From Rufibacter sediminis (lineage in GTDB: Bacteria; Bacteroidota; Bacteroidia; Cytophagales; Hymenobacteraceae), in the NCBI RefSeq assembly GCF_014269285.1, contig NZ_JACOAF010000044.1, positions 370,058 to 434,057 of the forward strand: a stretch of DNA of 64,000 bases, written 5' to 3'. A program made the translations under genes and the position numbers. Below are positions 9,173 to 17,419 of the stretch, piece by piece. Position 1 is the stretch's first letter; every line of letters begins with the position of its first letter. The notes beneath the pieces are model-generated. The model worked only from the letters and a program-made list of their open reading frames with translations. It was not told where the DNA came from and ran no database searches.

Positions 9173-9622
9173 TTATTTTGTAAGTTTTACTGAAACAGGC
9201 TGTTGTGCCTCATGCGGATGCTCAGCACCGGCGTACACAAACAGGTTGCGGAATTGCTCACGGCCCAGACGGGTTCTTGGCAACATACCGCGTACCGCGC
9301 GCTCTACCAACAGAGTGGAAGATTTGGCTTTCAACTCACGCGGAGTGAACGTGCGCTGACCACCTGGGTAACCAGTGTGTGTCACGAAGGTTTTCTTATC
9401 CCACTTCTTACCGGTCATGCGAACTTTGTCCGCGTTGATCACGATCACGCTATCGCCGCAGTCAGCGTTAGGCGTGAAAGAAGGTTTGTTTTTGCCGCGA
9501 AGAATCATCGCGATCTGAGAGGCCACACGGCCAAGGGTTGAGTCTCCGGCGTCTATCACTACCCAGCCTTTATTAGCGGCCGCCTTATTAACTGATAGCG
9601 TCTTATAACTTAAATGGTCCAT
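9173..9622 (-). CDS. rplM: Large ribosomal subunit protein uL13
   Basis: Early-assembly 50S protein that binds 23S rRNA. The 149 residues contain the uL13 features WVVIDAGDSTLGRVASQIAMILRGKNKPSF, GDSVIVINADKVRMTGKKWDKK, TGYPGG and AVRGMLPRTRLGR. It is the first gene of the operon, about 50 bp downstream of a well-matched Bacteroidota promoter at 9675-9705. Confidence 0.97.
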   Translation of the reverse strand: MDHLSYKTLSVNKAAANKGWVVIDAGDSTLGRVASQIAMILRGKNKPSFTPNADCGDSVIVINADKVRMTGKKWDKKTFVTHTGYPGGQRTFTPRELKAKSSTLLVERAVRGMLPRTRLGREQFRNLFVYAGAEHPHEAQQPVSVKLTK

Positions 9623-9674
9623 TGTAAATGGTTAACGAGTGAAAAGAATGTATGCTTTTTCTTGAAAATGGTCA

Positions 9675-9705
9675 CAAAGATACAAGCTTTCTTTTTCGTG
9701 TGCAA
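9675..9705 (-). promoter_or_regulatory. Bacteroidota-type promoter for rplM operon
   Basis: On the minus strand, TTG (9703-9705), a 20-bp spacer, then TATCTTTG (9675-9682), an exact match to the TAnnTTTG -7 element of Bacteroidota sigma-A promoters. It lies about 50 bp before the rplM ATG. Confidence 0.6.
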
Positions 9706-9802
9706 CAGTATTGTTATTTATTCCCTTGAAAATCAGCAGAATTCAGGTGCTTTTCTCAGGAGAAGACTTGGGTGTGAAGCATTTAGGAGAGTAGCACTTG
9801 TT

Positions 9803-9838
9803 ATTTTAGGGCCGTTTCTGGTAAAACAGCCTCAAAAC
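9803..9838. repeat. 36-bp palindromic repeat
   Basis: First copy upstream of the ribosomal operon. The left arm begins A instead of G (ATTTTAGGGCCG); the right arm AAAACAGCCTCAAAAC is intact. Confidence 0.8.
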
Positions 9839-9938
9839 GATCTGGCCAGAAAAGCTTTATAAGCCTGAGGAGAGGATCTGGTTGACCGCTAGTATTGGGA
9901 GCGAAGCGGCGGACGTCATTTGGTTCGAGTTGTAATTA

Positions 9939-10007
9939 CTATGGCGCGGAAGTTACTTCCGTGACTTACAGATTCGGCAAGTCACGGAAGTAACTTCCGC
10001 GCCATAG
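9939..10007. repeat. Perfect 29-bp inverted repeat
   Basis: Positions 9939-9967 and 9979-10007 are exact reverse complements (core GGCGCGGAAGTTACTTCC) around an 11-nt loop. Each arm contains its own short palindrome (GGAAGTTACTTCC), so a cruciform or folded RNA is likely. There is no T run, so this is not a terminator. It resembles a MITE or REP-type element. Confidence 0.8.
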
Positions 10008-10045
10008 AGGGAAAATCAGAAGTACCGGTTTCGCTGCGGCAGCGA

Positions 10046-10097
10046 GGATAGTCAGAGACTATCCGGCATCGGTAGGCACGAGTTGCAAACTCGCGCC
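10046..10097. repeat. Two tandem REP-like hairpins
   Basis: GGATAGTC-AGA-GACTATCC (10046-10064) is followed 10 bp later by GGCACGAGTT-GCA-AACTCGCGCC (10075-10097). Paired GC-rich hairpins without T tails next to the inverted repeat at 9939 suggest a degraded REP/BIME-type element, the kind moved by RAYT transposases. No RAYT gene is in the window. Confidence 0.55.
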
Positions 10098-10163
10098 AGT
10101 GAAAAAAAACTTGCTGCTGCGGGCTGCTAGTGAGGTCTTACTGCAAGAGCAACTGTGAGTTAA

Positions 10164-10222
10164 TAACCAACAATCAGCATCTAACAATCAACAATCAAAA
10201 CTAACAATCAGCAATCAGCAAT
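10164..10222. repeat. CAATCA-type tandem low-complexity tract
   Basis: AACAATCA and CAATCAGCAAT units repeat imperfectly several times, directly before the end of the RluA-type gene. The same wording (CAACAATCAGCAATA) precedes ureC at 37-52, so it is a dispersed simple motif. Confidence 0.6.
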
Positions 10223-10226
10223 ATTT

Positions 10227-10940
10227 CTAACCGTTCTTGCGCAGCAGCTTCAGCAGCACGTCAAAGTCTTTGGGGTACTCGGCGGTGACGGTGACCGGCT
10301 CGCCGTTGAGCAGGGTGAAACCTAGTTGGTAGGAGTGGAGCGCGAAACGCTTGATGAGGGGCTGTTCCTCGGTGCCTTTGGCCAGGTTGAATTTGCGCTT
10401 GAGGCTGGAGAGATACAGGGGCTCGCCGCCGTACATTTCGTCCTGCACAATGGAGGCTTTGAGGTAGGCCAGGTGCAACCTAATCTGGTGCATACGTCCG
10501 GTGATGGGTTTGCATTCCAGCAGCGTGTGGCGGCTAAACTTCTCCAGCGTAGTGAAATAGGTTTGCGCGGGTTTGCCTTTGAAGGCCAGTTTGGCAATTC
10601 CCTTCAGGCCCGGCTGAATGGCGCGGTCTACCAGCAGGTTCTCAAACTCATGGCTGCCCCAGGCCACCGCGTGGTACACTTTGTTGACCTGGCGGTTCTC
10701 AAACTGCATGGAAAGGTGCCGGTACGCCTCGGGGTTCTTGGCGATGGCCAGACACCCAGACGTCTCCTTGTCCAGGCGGTGGCAAGCCTGGGCGTCATCA
10801 TGGTACTGGCGGGCCAGGGTAAGCAAGTTGGTGGCGTTGAACGAACGGTCTTCCAGGGTAGCCAGAAAGGGAGGCTTGTTGACAACAATATAGTCGTCGT
10901 TCTCAAAAATAATAAGGTCGCGGAAAGCGGGTAACTTCAT
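10227..10940 (-). CDS. RluA-family pseudouridine synthase
   Basis: Isomerises uridine to pseudouridine in rRNA or tRNA. The 237 residues show the family catalytic motif HRLDKETSG, with Asp57 as nucleophile, NKPPFLATLE near the N-terminus, and the TGRMHQIRLHLAYL region near the end. There is no N-terminal S4 domain, and the protein is shorter than RluC/RluD, so it is closer to the RluA/TruC-like small forms. The specific target base cannot be told from sequence. It is a single gene, flanked by hairpin elements downstream and a palindromic repeat upstream. Confidence 0.88.
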   Translation of the reverse strand: MKLPAFRDLIIFENDDYIVVNKPPFLATLEDRSFNATNLLTLARQYHDDAQACHRLDKETSGCLAIAKNPEAYRHLSMQFENRQVNKVYHAVAWGSHEFENLLVDRAIQPGLKGIAKLAFKGKPAQTYFTTLEKFSRHTLLECKPITGRMHQIRLHLAYLKASIVQDEMYGGEPLYLSSLKRKFNLAKGTEEQPLIKRFALHSYQLGFTLLNGEPVTVTAEYPKDFDVLLKLLRKNG

Positions 10941-10973
10941 AGGAATGGCTGTGTAACGGCAGACGGGCGAGCC

Positions 10974-11009
10974 GTTTTTGACCTGCTTTTACGAAAACAA
11001 GGCAAAAAC
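10974..11009. repeat. 36-bp palindromic repeat
   Basis: Copy 34 bp before the pseudouridine synthase start. Arms: GTTTTTGACCTGCTTTT and GAAAACAAGGCAAAAAC. Another copy follows 59 bp on. Confidence 0.8.
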
Positions 11010-11068
11010 GACGGCCGCTGTTGCAGATACGCAAAGGTACCGAATATTTTCATCTTGCCCGGAGCTGT

Positions 11069-11104
11069 GTTTATCGCCCGTTTTCCGGAAAAGAAGGTGA
11101 AAAC
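11069..11104. repeat. 36-bp palindromic repeat
   Basis: Copy just after the histidine kinase stop (11114). The inner palindrome GTTTTCCGGAAAA is intact; the outer arm is changed to GTTTATCG. Confidence 0.8.
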
Positions 11105-11113
11105 ACCCGCCTG

Positions 11114-12229
11114 TCAGGCTTTCTGCTTCGTCAGCTTGAACCGCAGCGTGGTGCCCTCGCCCACTTCAGAAGAAACAACAATGGCCGATTTATGCGCCTC
11201 CACGATGTGCTTGGAGATGGCCAGACCCAACCCCGATCCTCCGCCGGATACATCTCTGGTCCGGCTTTTGTCAATGCGGTAGAAACGCTCAAAGATGCGG
11301 TTCAGGTGCTCTTTGGGAATACCCGGGCCATCGTCCCGCACGGTCACCAGGGTCTTTTTCTTGCCGTCCTCGAACGAGAGCCAGATGTTACCGTTCTCAG
11401 AGCCGTACTTGATGGCATTGTCAATGAGGTTGATCAAGACCTGTTTGATGCGGCCGCGGTCCCCGATCACCTCAAAGCTTTCGTCTGGGGAGTTCAACAG
11501 ATGGAGGCGGATGTTTCTGGAATTGGCTTTGTTTTCCAGCTGCTCAAAGACTTCCTGCCCCAGTTCATTCAGGTCGAACGTCGATTTCTTCATCCGGATC
11601 ACGCCTTTCTCCAACTGCGAGATGGTGATCAGGTCCTGCACCAGCGTATCCAGGCCGTCCAGGCTTTTGGCGGCTTTCTTCAGGAATTTGTCGCGCACCA
11701 GTTCATCGTCCATGGCGCCGTCCAGCAGGGTGTGGATGAAGCCTTGGGCCGCGAAAATAGGCGTTTTAAGTTCGTGGGACACATCAGCGAGGAACTCGCG
11801 GCGCATGGCTTGCAGACGTTTGAGTTCTTCTATCTCTTTCTGGTTGCGTTCGGCCAGCAGGTAAATTTCGTCTTTGATGCGCTGCAACGGATCTGGCCGG
11901 AAGAGGAATTTGGTGCTCATCTGCTTGAACTCCTTGCGCTTGAACTTCTCCAGGCTGGCGTAGATGTTGTTGATTTCCCTGAAGATGAGGGCCTCGTAGG
12001 AGAAATAGACCAGCAAAAAGCAGGAGGAGAAAGACAACGCCAGGGCCAGCACCCGCTGCCTGAACTCCAGGTAGGGCGATACCCCCAGGTAAATGGCAAT
12101 GATCAGCGCCACCAGCACCGAGATGAGGATGGCGATGCGTTGCGAACTCAGTTGGGTGCCTCTGGGCGGCGTGGCCGGGGCGGGAGGTCCGGCCGCGGCA
12201 GGTTTAGTCGGTGTTGAATTTATAGCCAA
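11114..12229 (-). CDS. Sensor histidine kinase, PhoR-like
   Basis: Membrane sensor kinase of the two-component system with the response regulator at 12204. The 371 residues begin with a Pro/Ala-rich cytoplasmic tail, then two membrane helices (about 31-51 and 61-80) with almost no periplasmic loop. A coiled linker follows, then the H-box FLADVSHELKTP with phosphoacceptor His152, and an ATPase domain with NAIKYG (N box), DDGPGIP (G1) and SGLGLAI (G2). Without a periplasmic domain it probably senses the membrane or a partner protein. Its start overlaps the regulator's end by 26 bp, so the two are translationally linked. Confidence 0.92.
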   Translation of the reverse strand: MAINSTPTKPAAAGPPAPATPPRGTQLSSQRIAILISVLVALIIAIYLGVSPYLEFRQRVLALALSFSSCFLLVYFSYEALIFREINNIYASLEKFKRKEFKQMSTKFLFRPDPLQRIKDEIYLLAERNQKEIEELKRLQAMRREFLADVSHELKTPIFAAQGFIHTLLDGAMDDELVRDKFLKKAAKSLDGLDTLVQDLITISQLEKGVIRMKKSTFDLNELGQEVFEQLENKANSRNIRLHLLNSPDESFEVIGDRGRIKQVLINLIDNAIKYGSENGNIWLSFEDGKKKTLVTVRDDGPGIPKEHLNRIFERFYRIDKSRTRDVSGGGSGLGLAISKHIVEAHKSAIVVSSEVGEGTTLRFKLTKQKA

Positions 12230-12896
12230 CTCCTTTTATCGTCTTTATTTGGTCTTCGCCTATTTTCTCGCGCACTTTCCTGATGTGCACATCCACGGTG
12301 CGGGCAATCACAAACACATCGTTCCCCCAGACGTTGTTCAGCAGTTCGTCACGGCTGAATACTTTGTTGGGTGTAGCCGCAAGAAACGACAATAATTCAA
12401 ATTCTTTTTTGGGCAGGGTGATCTTTTGCTCGCCTTTGTGCACCATGAAGCTGGTGCGGTCAATGCGCAGACCGCCAATCTCAATCACGGGCACCTGATC
12501 TCCGCCCTGGCTGGTGTCACGGCGCTTAAACGCGGCTAACCGGCTGATGAGGGCTCTGGGTTTAATGGGCTTCACGATGAAGTCATCGGCTCCGGCGTCA
12601 AAGGCGGCTACCTCAGAGAACTCCTCGGAGCGGGCCGTCAGAAACAGGATGTGCGTGTCTTTGAACTTGGGGTTCTCCCGGAACTGGCGGCAGGCCGCTA
12701 TCCCGTCCATAACGGGCATCATCACGTCCAGCAGAATAATGTCTGGCGTGAATTTGCGGGCCACGTCCAAGGCAAGCTGGCCGTTCTGGGCGTGCGCCAC
12801 CTCGTAGCCTTCTTTCTCCAGATTGTACTGTAACAGTTCCACGATGTCTGGATCATCGTCCACTACCAGAATCTTGTATTTAGCCGACGTTTGCAT
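12204..12896 (-). CDS. OmpR/PhoB-family response regulator
   Basis: DNA-binding regulator. The ATG at 12896 gives 230 residues, the usual PhoB length, and starts seven residues before the conserved ILVVDDD; an upstream in-frame ATG at 12983 would add 29 unlikely residues. The receiver domain has Asp13-15, the phosphorylated Asp57 (ILLDVMMP) and the Thr/Lys switch residues (TARS, KPIKP). A winged-helix domain follows (EFELLSFLAATPNKVFSRDELLNNVWG, RTVDVHIRKVREK, IKGVGYKF). Precedes and overlaps the kinase gene. A phosphate role is only an analogy, since no pst genes are nearby. Confidence 0.93.
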   Translation of the reverse strand: MQTSAKYKILVVDDDPDIVELLQYNLEKEGYEVAHAQNGQLALDVARKFTPDIILLDVMMPVMDGIAACRQFRENPKFKDTHILFLTARSEEFSEVAAFDAGADDFIVKPIKPRALISRLAAFKRRDTSQGGDQVPVIEIGGLRIDRTSFMVHKGEQKITLPKKEFELLSFLAATPNKVFSRDELLNNVWGNDVFVIARTVDVHIRKVREKIGEDQIKTIKGVGYKFNTD

Positions 12897-13102
12897 ACAA
12901 TGCGGTTTGCTTAAAAAAGAGTCATGCCTTACTGTAATCTCTTTGAAAATCAGGTATAAGCACAGCGGAATAGGCTTACGCAACCTGAATTCTCAGGCAA
13001 AGATAGGGATTAGTTGTTGGCGGCCGCTTCATTTGCCAGCCGGGTGGTATTTAGTAACAATTTCTTAATATTCAGTTGCTTTCCTGGGGTAAGCCTGAGG
13101 GA

Positions 13103-13136
13103 CTTTCAGGCAGGTTTTGGCAAAAGTGCCTTAAAG
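13103..13136. repeat. Palindromic repeat, 34-bp variant
   Basis: Shortened copy with arms CTTTCAGGCAGGTTTT and AAAAGTGCCTTAAAG. The outer C/G ends replace G/C, a paired change that keeps complementarity. Confidence 0.7.
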
Positions 13137-13140
13137 TAAA

Positions 13141-13173
13141 AAGACGCTGCAAGGATGTACCTAACAGCGTCTT
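13141..13173 (-). terminator. Terminator after the 13201 gene
   Basis: Stem AAGACGCTG (13141-13149) and CAGCGTCTT (13165-13173). On the minus strand it is followed by TTTTTA, 28 bp beyond the stop of the gene at 13201. Confidence 0.75.
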
Positions 13174-13200
13174 CTGCTTCTTATGTGGAGGGAGGCAGTT

Positions 13201-13593
13201 TCAGCCACTGATATTGCTCACCTTGCCGGTGATGAAACTATACGAAATCTTGGTAGTGCCTATCTGGGTAACGCGATTGTCAAAGTCATACGATATCTGT
13301 TCGGTGCCGATCCTGTTGATCCGGCCATTGAAATCATAAGAAATATCAATTGTACCCATTTTCTTTAACCGGCCCTCCAGGTCAAAGTCTATGTCGCCGT
13401 CAGCATTGATCACATAGTTGGTGATTTTGCCTTTAGGGGAAAGTATGATCTGGAATGTTGGTTTGCTGATCTTGAAACTGAGGTTCCCTTCTTCTGTGAG
13501 GTACGCCGTGGCCTTGCTCTGGGCATTAGCCCCGATGGCTAAAAAGATAAGAAAGCCAATGACTAGGAACGCGTTTCTGTTTTTTGCAGGCAT
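13201..13593 (-). CDS. Secreted hypothetical repeat protein
   Basis: The 130 residues have a signal peptide (hydrophobic stretch FLVIGFLIFLAIGANAQ, cleavage likely after ANA). The mature part has three to four imperfect repeats of about 18 residues built on G-T-x-x-I-S-Y-D-F-x-x-R-x-x-x-I, e.g. IGTEQISYDFDNRVTQ. This spacing suggests a small beta-repeat, reminiscent of YD or RHS-like hairpins though much shorter. No known family is recognised. It is a single gene between the DUF3108 gene and its own terminator. Confidence 0.7.
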   Translation of the reverse strand: MPAKNRNAFLVIGFLIFLAIGANAQSKATAYLTEEGNLSFKISKPTFQIILSPKGKITNYVINADGDIDFDLEGRLKKMGTIDISYDFNGRINRIGTEQISYDFDNRVTQIGTTKISYSFITGKVSNISG

Positions 13594-13643
13594 GGTGCTG
13601 TGGTTTGGAAGAGTGAGCGAATGGACAACAACAGAGTGCCCTG

Positions 13644-14453
13644 TTATTTCACCACGTTAAGCTTGGCTTGCAGGCCGTTGTATTTGTAAAGGTCTACTTT
13701 CACGGAACCCACGAACATCTCGGCCTGGAACATCACCGGAATCTTATTCTCGTCATCAGAGAAATACACCGAGATGGCATCTTCGCCGCTGAAAAGCTTG
13801 TTTTTAGGCATTCTAGGGACCAGGCGGTGCGCTCTGATTTTACCGGCTTTGGTTTCTACCGTGGTCTTGCCCCGGTAGGTCACGGTCATGTCAAACACCT
13901 CATCGCCTAGAAAACCCTGCATGCGTACGGTTTGGCCCGGTTTGAAGCTGTTCAGGTCAAGGGTGCGCAGGTAGTAGAACCCACTCACCATGTCCTGGGC
14001 GTTGTCTGGCACTTTGAAGACCTGGTTCTTCTTCTCGTCGCGGCTGTCGTTCACTACCACCTGGTTTTTGTAGTGGTCAAAGTCAGTGGTCTCTTTGCGG
14101 CGGTATTTGCCTTCCTCTATGTTGCGGTGGAAACGCAGGGGCAGCATGGAGGAGGTGTCTATAAAAGAGGTCCAGGTGTCACGCACGCGGTGGAAAAAAT
14201 CAAAGGACCCCACCGTCTTGCCGCTCACCGTGGTCTGGTAGCAGGGGCGGTTGTTGATCCGTTGCAGATTGGGGGCTACATGAATAGTGGCCTCGCCGGC
14301 ATTGATAAGGCCGTAGTGCACTTTATATTGCAGTACCTCGCCCGGGGCAAAAGAATCGTTTTTCACGGTGCGCAGGGTGTCATTGATCGCAAAGCCGCTC
14401 AGAACTAATCCTAACAGAGGTACCAGAAGTAGTAGTTGATGTTTTACACGCAT
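13644..14453 (-). CDS. DUF3108-domain exported protein
   Basis: The 269 residues start with a short signal sequence (LLLLVPLLGLVLSGFA). The region from FAPGEVLQYKVHYGLINAGEATIHV to the end matches DUF3108, a beta-rich periplasmic domain of unknown function common in Bacteroidota, with the characteristic DTWTSFIDTSSMLPLRFHR and YYLRTLDL segments. It is the last gene before the recA terminator. No enzymatic role is assigned. Confidence 0.82.
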   Translation of the reverse strand: MRVKHQLLLLVPLLGLVLSGFAINDTLRTVKNDSFAPGEVLQYKVHYGLINAGEATIHVAPNLQRINNRPCYQTTVSGKTVGSFDFFHRVRDTWTSFIDTSSMLPLRFHRNIEEGKYRRKETTDFDHYKNQVVVNDSRDEKKNQVFKVPDNAQDMVSGFYYLRTLDLNSFKPGQTVRMQGFLGDEVFDMTVTYRGKTTVETKAGKIRAHRLVPRMPKNKLFSGEDAISVYFSDDENKIPVMFQAEMFVGSVKVDLYKYNGLQAKLNVVK

Positions 14454-14561
14454 AAGCCAATCTATCCTGTATGCCTAAGCTATTCAAATGTCGTACCAAA
14501 TCCTGTTAGTTCAGGGCGTACACAAAGTTATAGGTTTTCAGGTGGAACTCAACTTAAACAG

Positions 14562-14587
14562 AAACGGCACCTGAAAAGGTGCCGTTT
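14562..14587 (-). terminator. Terminator after recA
   Basis: An 11-bp stem AAACGGCACCT (14562-14572) and AGGTGCCGTTT (14577-14587) with a GAAA loop. It lies 19 bp past the recA stop on the minus strand. Confidence 0.8.
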
Positions 14588-14606
14588 TGTAGAAAAAATA
14601 AAAAAA

Positions 14607-15644
14607 TTATTGCTCTGTATCTTCTAAGGCAGCAGCCACTTTCTCGGGCTCGCCTTTCACAATGGCTCTGATTTTGGCTTCAATTTCCTGCATCAGCTCT
14701 TCATTGTCTAACAGGAACTGCTTCACGGCATCGCGGCCCTGGCCTAAGCGGTCACCGTTGTAAGAGAACCACGAACCTGATTTCTGCACCACGCTCAGCT
14801 CCACGCCCAGGTCAAGGATCTCGCCTACTTTGGAGATACCCTCACCGTACATGATGTCAAACTCCACCACTTTGAACGGAGGCGCCACTTTGTTTTTCAC
14901 CACTTTCACTTTGGTGCGGTTACCGGTGATGCTGTCCGGACCTTCTTTGATCTGGCCAATCCGGCGGATATCCAGACGTACCGATGCGTAGAACTTCAGG
15001 GCGTTACCACCGGTGGTCGTCTCTGGGTTCCCGAACATCACGCCAATCTTCTCACGCAACTGGTTGATGAAGATACAGCAGCAGCCGGTTTTGTTGATGG
15101 TACCGGTCAGCTTACGCAGGGCCTGAGACATCAAACGAGCCTGAAGACCCATTTTGCTCTCGCCCATGTCGCCTTCCAGTTCACCCTTAGGTACCAGCGC
15201 GGCCACGGAGTCAATCACGATAATATCAATAGCACCGGAACGGATCAGATGGTCAGCGATCTCCAGGGCCTGCTCACCATTGTCTGGCTGCGAGATCAGG
15301 AGGTTCTCCGTGTCAATGCCTAGTTTCTCAGCGTATGATTTGTCGAAAGCGTGCTCGGCGTCAATGAACGCAGCCAGGCCACCTTTTTTCTGCGCCTCTG
15401 CAATGCAGTGCATGGTCAGGGTGGTCTTACCGGAAGACTCTGGTCCGTAGATCTCCACCACACGTCCGCGCGGAAGACCTCCAATACCCAGGGCGATGTC
15501 TAAGCCCAGGGAGCCGGTAGAAATGGCTGGGATGTCCTCCACCTGCGTATCGTTCAGCTTCATGACCGTCCCTTTTCCGTAGGTCTTGTCCAGCTTGTCG
15601 ATGGTGAGTTGGAGCGCTTTCAATTTTTCGCTTTGTACACTCAT
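14607..15644 (-). CDS. recA: Recombinase RecA
   Basis: DNA-dependent ATPase that forms the strand-exchange filament and drives LexA cleavage in SOS. The 345 residues carry Walker [10 protein letters not shown], Walker B-like [13 protein letters not shown], the L1/L2 DNA loops ([13 protein letters not shown] and [24 protein letters not shown]), and an acidic C-terminal tail ([10 protein letters not shown]). Full family length. A single-gene unit with a terminator on one side and a 560-bp gene-free region upstream; no clear SOS box was seen there. Confidence 0.98.
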   Translation of the reverse strand: MSVQSEKLKALQLTIDKLDKTYGKGTVMKLNDTQVEDIPAISTGSLGLDIALGIGGLPRGRVVEIYGPESSGKTTLTMHCIAEAQKKGGLAAFIDAEHAFDKSYAEKLGIDTENLLISQPDNGEQALEIADHLIRSGAIDIIVIDSVAALVPKGELEGDMGESKMGLQARLMSQALRKLTGTINKTGCCCIFINQLREKIGVMFGNPETTTGGNALKFYASVRLDIRRIGQIKEGPDSITGNRTKVKVVKNKVAPPFKVVEFDIMYGEGISKVGEILDLGVELSVVQKSGSWFSYNGDRLGQGRDAVKQFLLDNEELMQEIEAKIRAIVKGEPEKVAAALEDTEQ

Positions 15645-16205
15645 GTCTGTGTTTTCTTTGCTTTATTTTTGATGAATTTACAACTTCCTGCGCCAATCTG
15701 CAAACGCGGCCGCGGCGTTCGTACTGCTTTCCAGGCTTATTCCGGAGGTCTATAAAGGAAACACCCAAAGTACCGGATTTGTGCCAACATTTACTACTTT
15801 TTTTAGTTAAATTTTCAGCTGAAATGCTATTTATACTAGCAATAAAGCGAACTGTCTAAAGGGCAAATAGTTAAAGCGCAACGCCCGTTACGGGTAGTTC
15901 CCGTGGCTTCTTCTCAACAACTGTGGCCGCGTTTTAGTTACAGAGCAGAGCGGTTATTTTACCTGAAATGCCGGCGGCAGAAGGGCTGGGGCATCTTCTC
16001 CGTTTAAGGCCTCCTTTCCGGAAAACTGCCTTAAAACGGAAAAGTCTGCCCCATGGGAACAACCCCAGCCGGCACCGCGCCGTTTAGTTTTCAGCCTGTT
16101 TTTACCTACCTTTCGGGAGGAGGGGAGCGGCGGCTCCCAGCACCGGTATTCTTTCTTTGTTTTTCAGTGGGTTCCTGTTGCAGAACGGGACGTTAACGAT
16201 TTTCT
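15645..16205. other. Intergenic region, recA / 16206
   Basis: Divergent intergenic stretch holding the upstream regions of both genes. It contains one 36-bp repeat (16002-16037), and a left-arm-only relic (GTTTTCAGCCTGTTTTT) near 16087. No other gene or RNA was recognised. Confidence 0.5.
16002..16037. repeat. 36-bp palindromic repeat with extended stem
   Basis: Arms GTTTAAGGCCTCCTTTCC and GGAAAACTGCCTTAAAAC, with the AAGGC/GCCTT pair conserved. An outer GGGGCA (about 15989) pairs with TGCCCC (about 16048), enlarging the hairpin. Confidence 0.85.
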
Positions 16206-17378
16206 ATGTCTAAGAAGTGGCTTCTGATAGCCGTAGGTGCAGTTCTTGGGGTCCAGAGCGCCTTTGCCCAGTTAAACAACAAAGCCCTGGAAGTGAGGCA
16301 ACCGGTGAAGCCCGACCAAACCGGCGAACTGCAACTGGGCATCAACGCGCTGGGGTACCAGAAGAACAACGAGTACTTCAATGACATCGCCGAAGGCTAC
16401 ACCCTGTTTGGCTATCACCTGAACCCGCGGCTCATTTACTTCGCCTCGCCCACCGTGCGCATTGACGCGGGCGTGCAGGTGCAGAAAGACTTCGGGACGC
16501 GCAGTTACTCGCTGGTGCAGCCCACGTTCACCATCCGCTACGAAGAGAACGGCAAGGCATTTATTTTCGGGACGCTGCAGGGCAACCTGAACCATGGTTA
16601 CATTGAGCCGCTCTATGACTTTGAGCGCCTGATCACCAACCGGCTGGAGAACGGCATGCAGTTCCTGCTGGACAAACCTGGCGTGAAGCTGGATGTCTGG
16701 ATTGACTGGCAGCGCTACATCCGGCGCCTGGACCCTTTCCAGGAAGAGATAGCCGGTGGCGCCTCCTCTGAGTTCACGCTGTACCGCACGCCGGTTTCAC
16801 TGGACTTTCCGGAAAACACCCCCGAAACGGAAACCTACATCGGCTTGCCGCTGCAGTTCACCGCCCAGCACCGCGGCGGCCAGATTGACAACACCGAGCT
16901 GCCCCTGGTGACGCTAGCCAACGGCGCGGCGGGGCTGGTGATCCGGAAGACCTACCACAAGAAAAAAGTCTTAAGGGCGCTGCATTTTCAGCCGTACGTG
17001 GTGGGCTGGAAAGACTTCTCCAATACCAAGGAGCAGGCGTTTCAGCAGGGCGGCGGTCTGTACCTGAATGCCGGCATTGACACCAAGTACCAGAACGTGA
17101 TGCTGAGTTACTGGCGGGGTAACGGCTACTACTCAGAACTGGGCGGCAAACTTTTCCCGTCGGTTTCCTCCAACTTCAAAACCCCTGATTACTCCGATAA
17201 AAACCGGCAGGTCCTGATTGTGCGCTTCATGCATGACCTCACCCTCATGGAGGGACTGACCCTGACCCTGCGCCTGGAACCGTACGTGGATTTAGACGAC
17301 CCCAAACTGGAGTTCTCCAACAGCCTGTACCTGAACTTCAATTCTGATTTCTTCCTGGCCCGGCTCAAGAAACGGTAG
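16206..17378 (+). CDS. Outer-membrane beta-barrel-like hypothetical protein
   Basis: The 390 residues begin with a signal peptide (WLLIAVGAVLGVQSAFAQ). The rest is rich in alternating aromatic/hydrophobic strands (e.g. YFASPTVRIDAGVQVQKDFG, NVMLSYWRGNGYYSEL, YLNFNSDFF), as in outer-membrane barrels, and it ends in a strand close to the C-terminus. It resembles uncharacterised Bacteroidota outer-membrane proteins; no substrate can be deduced. A 36-bp repeat lies after its stop, and the GNAT gene converges on it. Confidence 0.7.
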   Translation: MSKKWLLIAVGAVLGVQSAFAQLNNKALEVRQPVKPDQTGELQLGINALGYQKNNEYFNDIAEGYTLFGYHLNPRLIYFASPTVRIDAGVQVQKDFGTRSYSLVQPTFTIRYEENGKAFIFGTLQGNLNHGYIEPLYDFERLITNRLENGMQFLLDKPGVKLDVWIDWQRYIRRLDPFQEEIAGGASSEFTLYRTPVSLDFPENTPETETYIGLPLQFTAQHRGGQIDNTELPLVTLANGAAGLVIRKTYHKKKVLRALHFQPYVVGWKDFSNTKEQAFQQGGGLYLNAGIDTKYQNVMLSYWRGNGYYSELGGKLFPSVSSNFKTPDYSDKNRQVLIVRFMHDLTLMEGLTLTLRLEPYVDLDDPKLEFSNSLYLNFNSDFFLARLKKR

Positions 17379-17383
17379 CGGCC

Positions 17384-17419
17384 GCTTTGAGGCCGTTTTC
17401 CGGAAACCAGGCTTAAATC
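17384..17419. repeat. 36-bp repeat overlapping the GNAT stop codon
   Basis: Left arm GCTTTGAGGCCGTTTTC; the right arm ends GGCTTAAATC. The right arm runs into the minus-strand GNAT gene, so the repeat supplies its last codons and stop (17413-17415). Confidence 0.8.

Noticed and set aside
11021-12217. 398-codon frame opposite the histidine kinase
   Set aside because: Runs antisense through the kinase motifs and across a palindromic repeat; the kinase domains are clear on the other strand.
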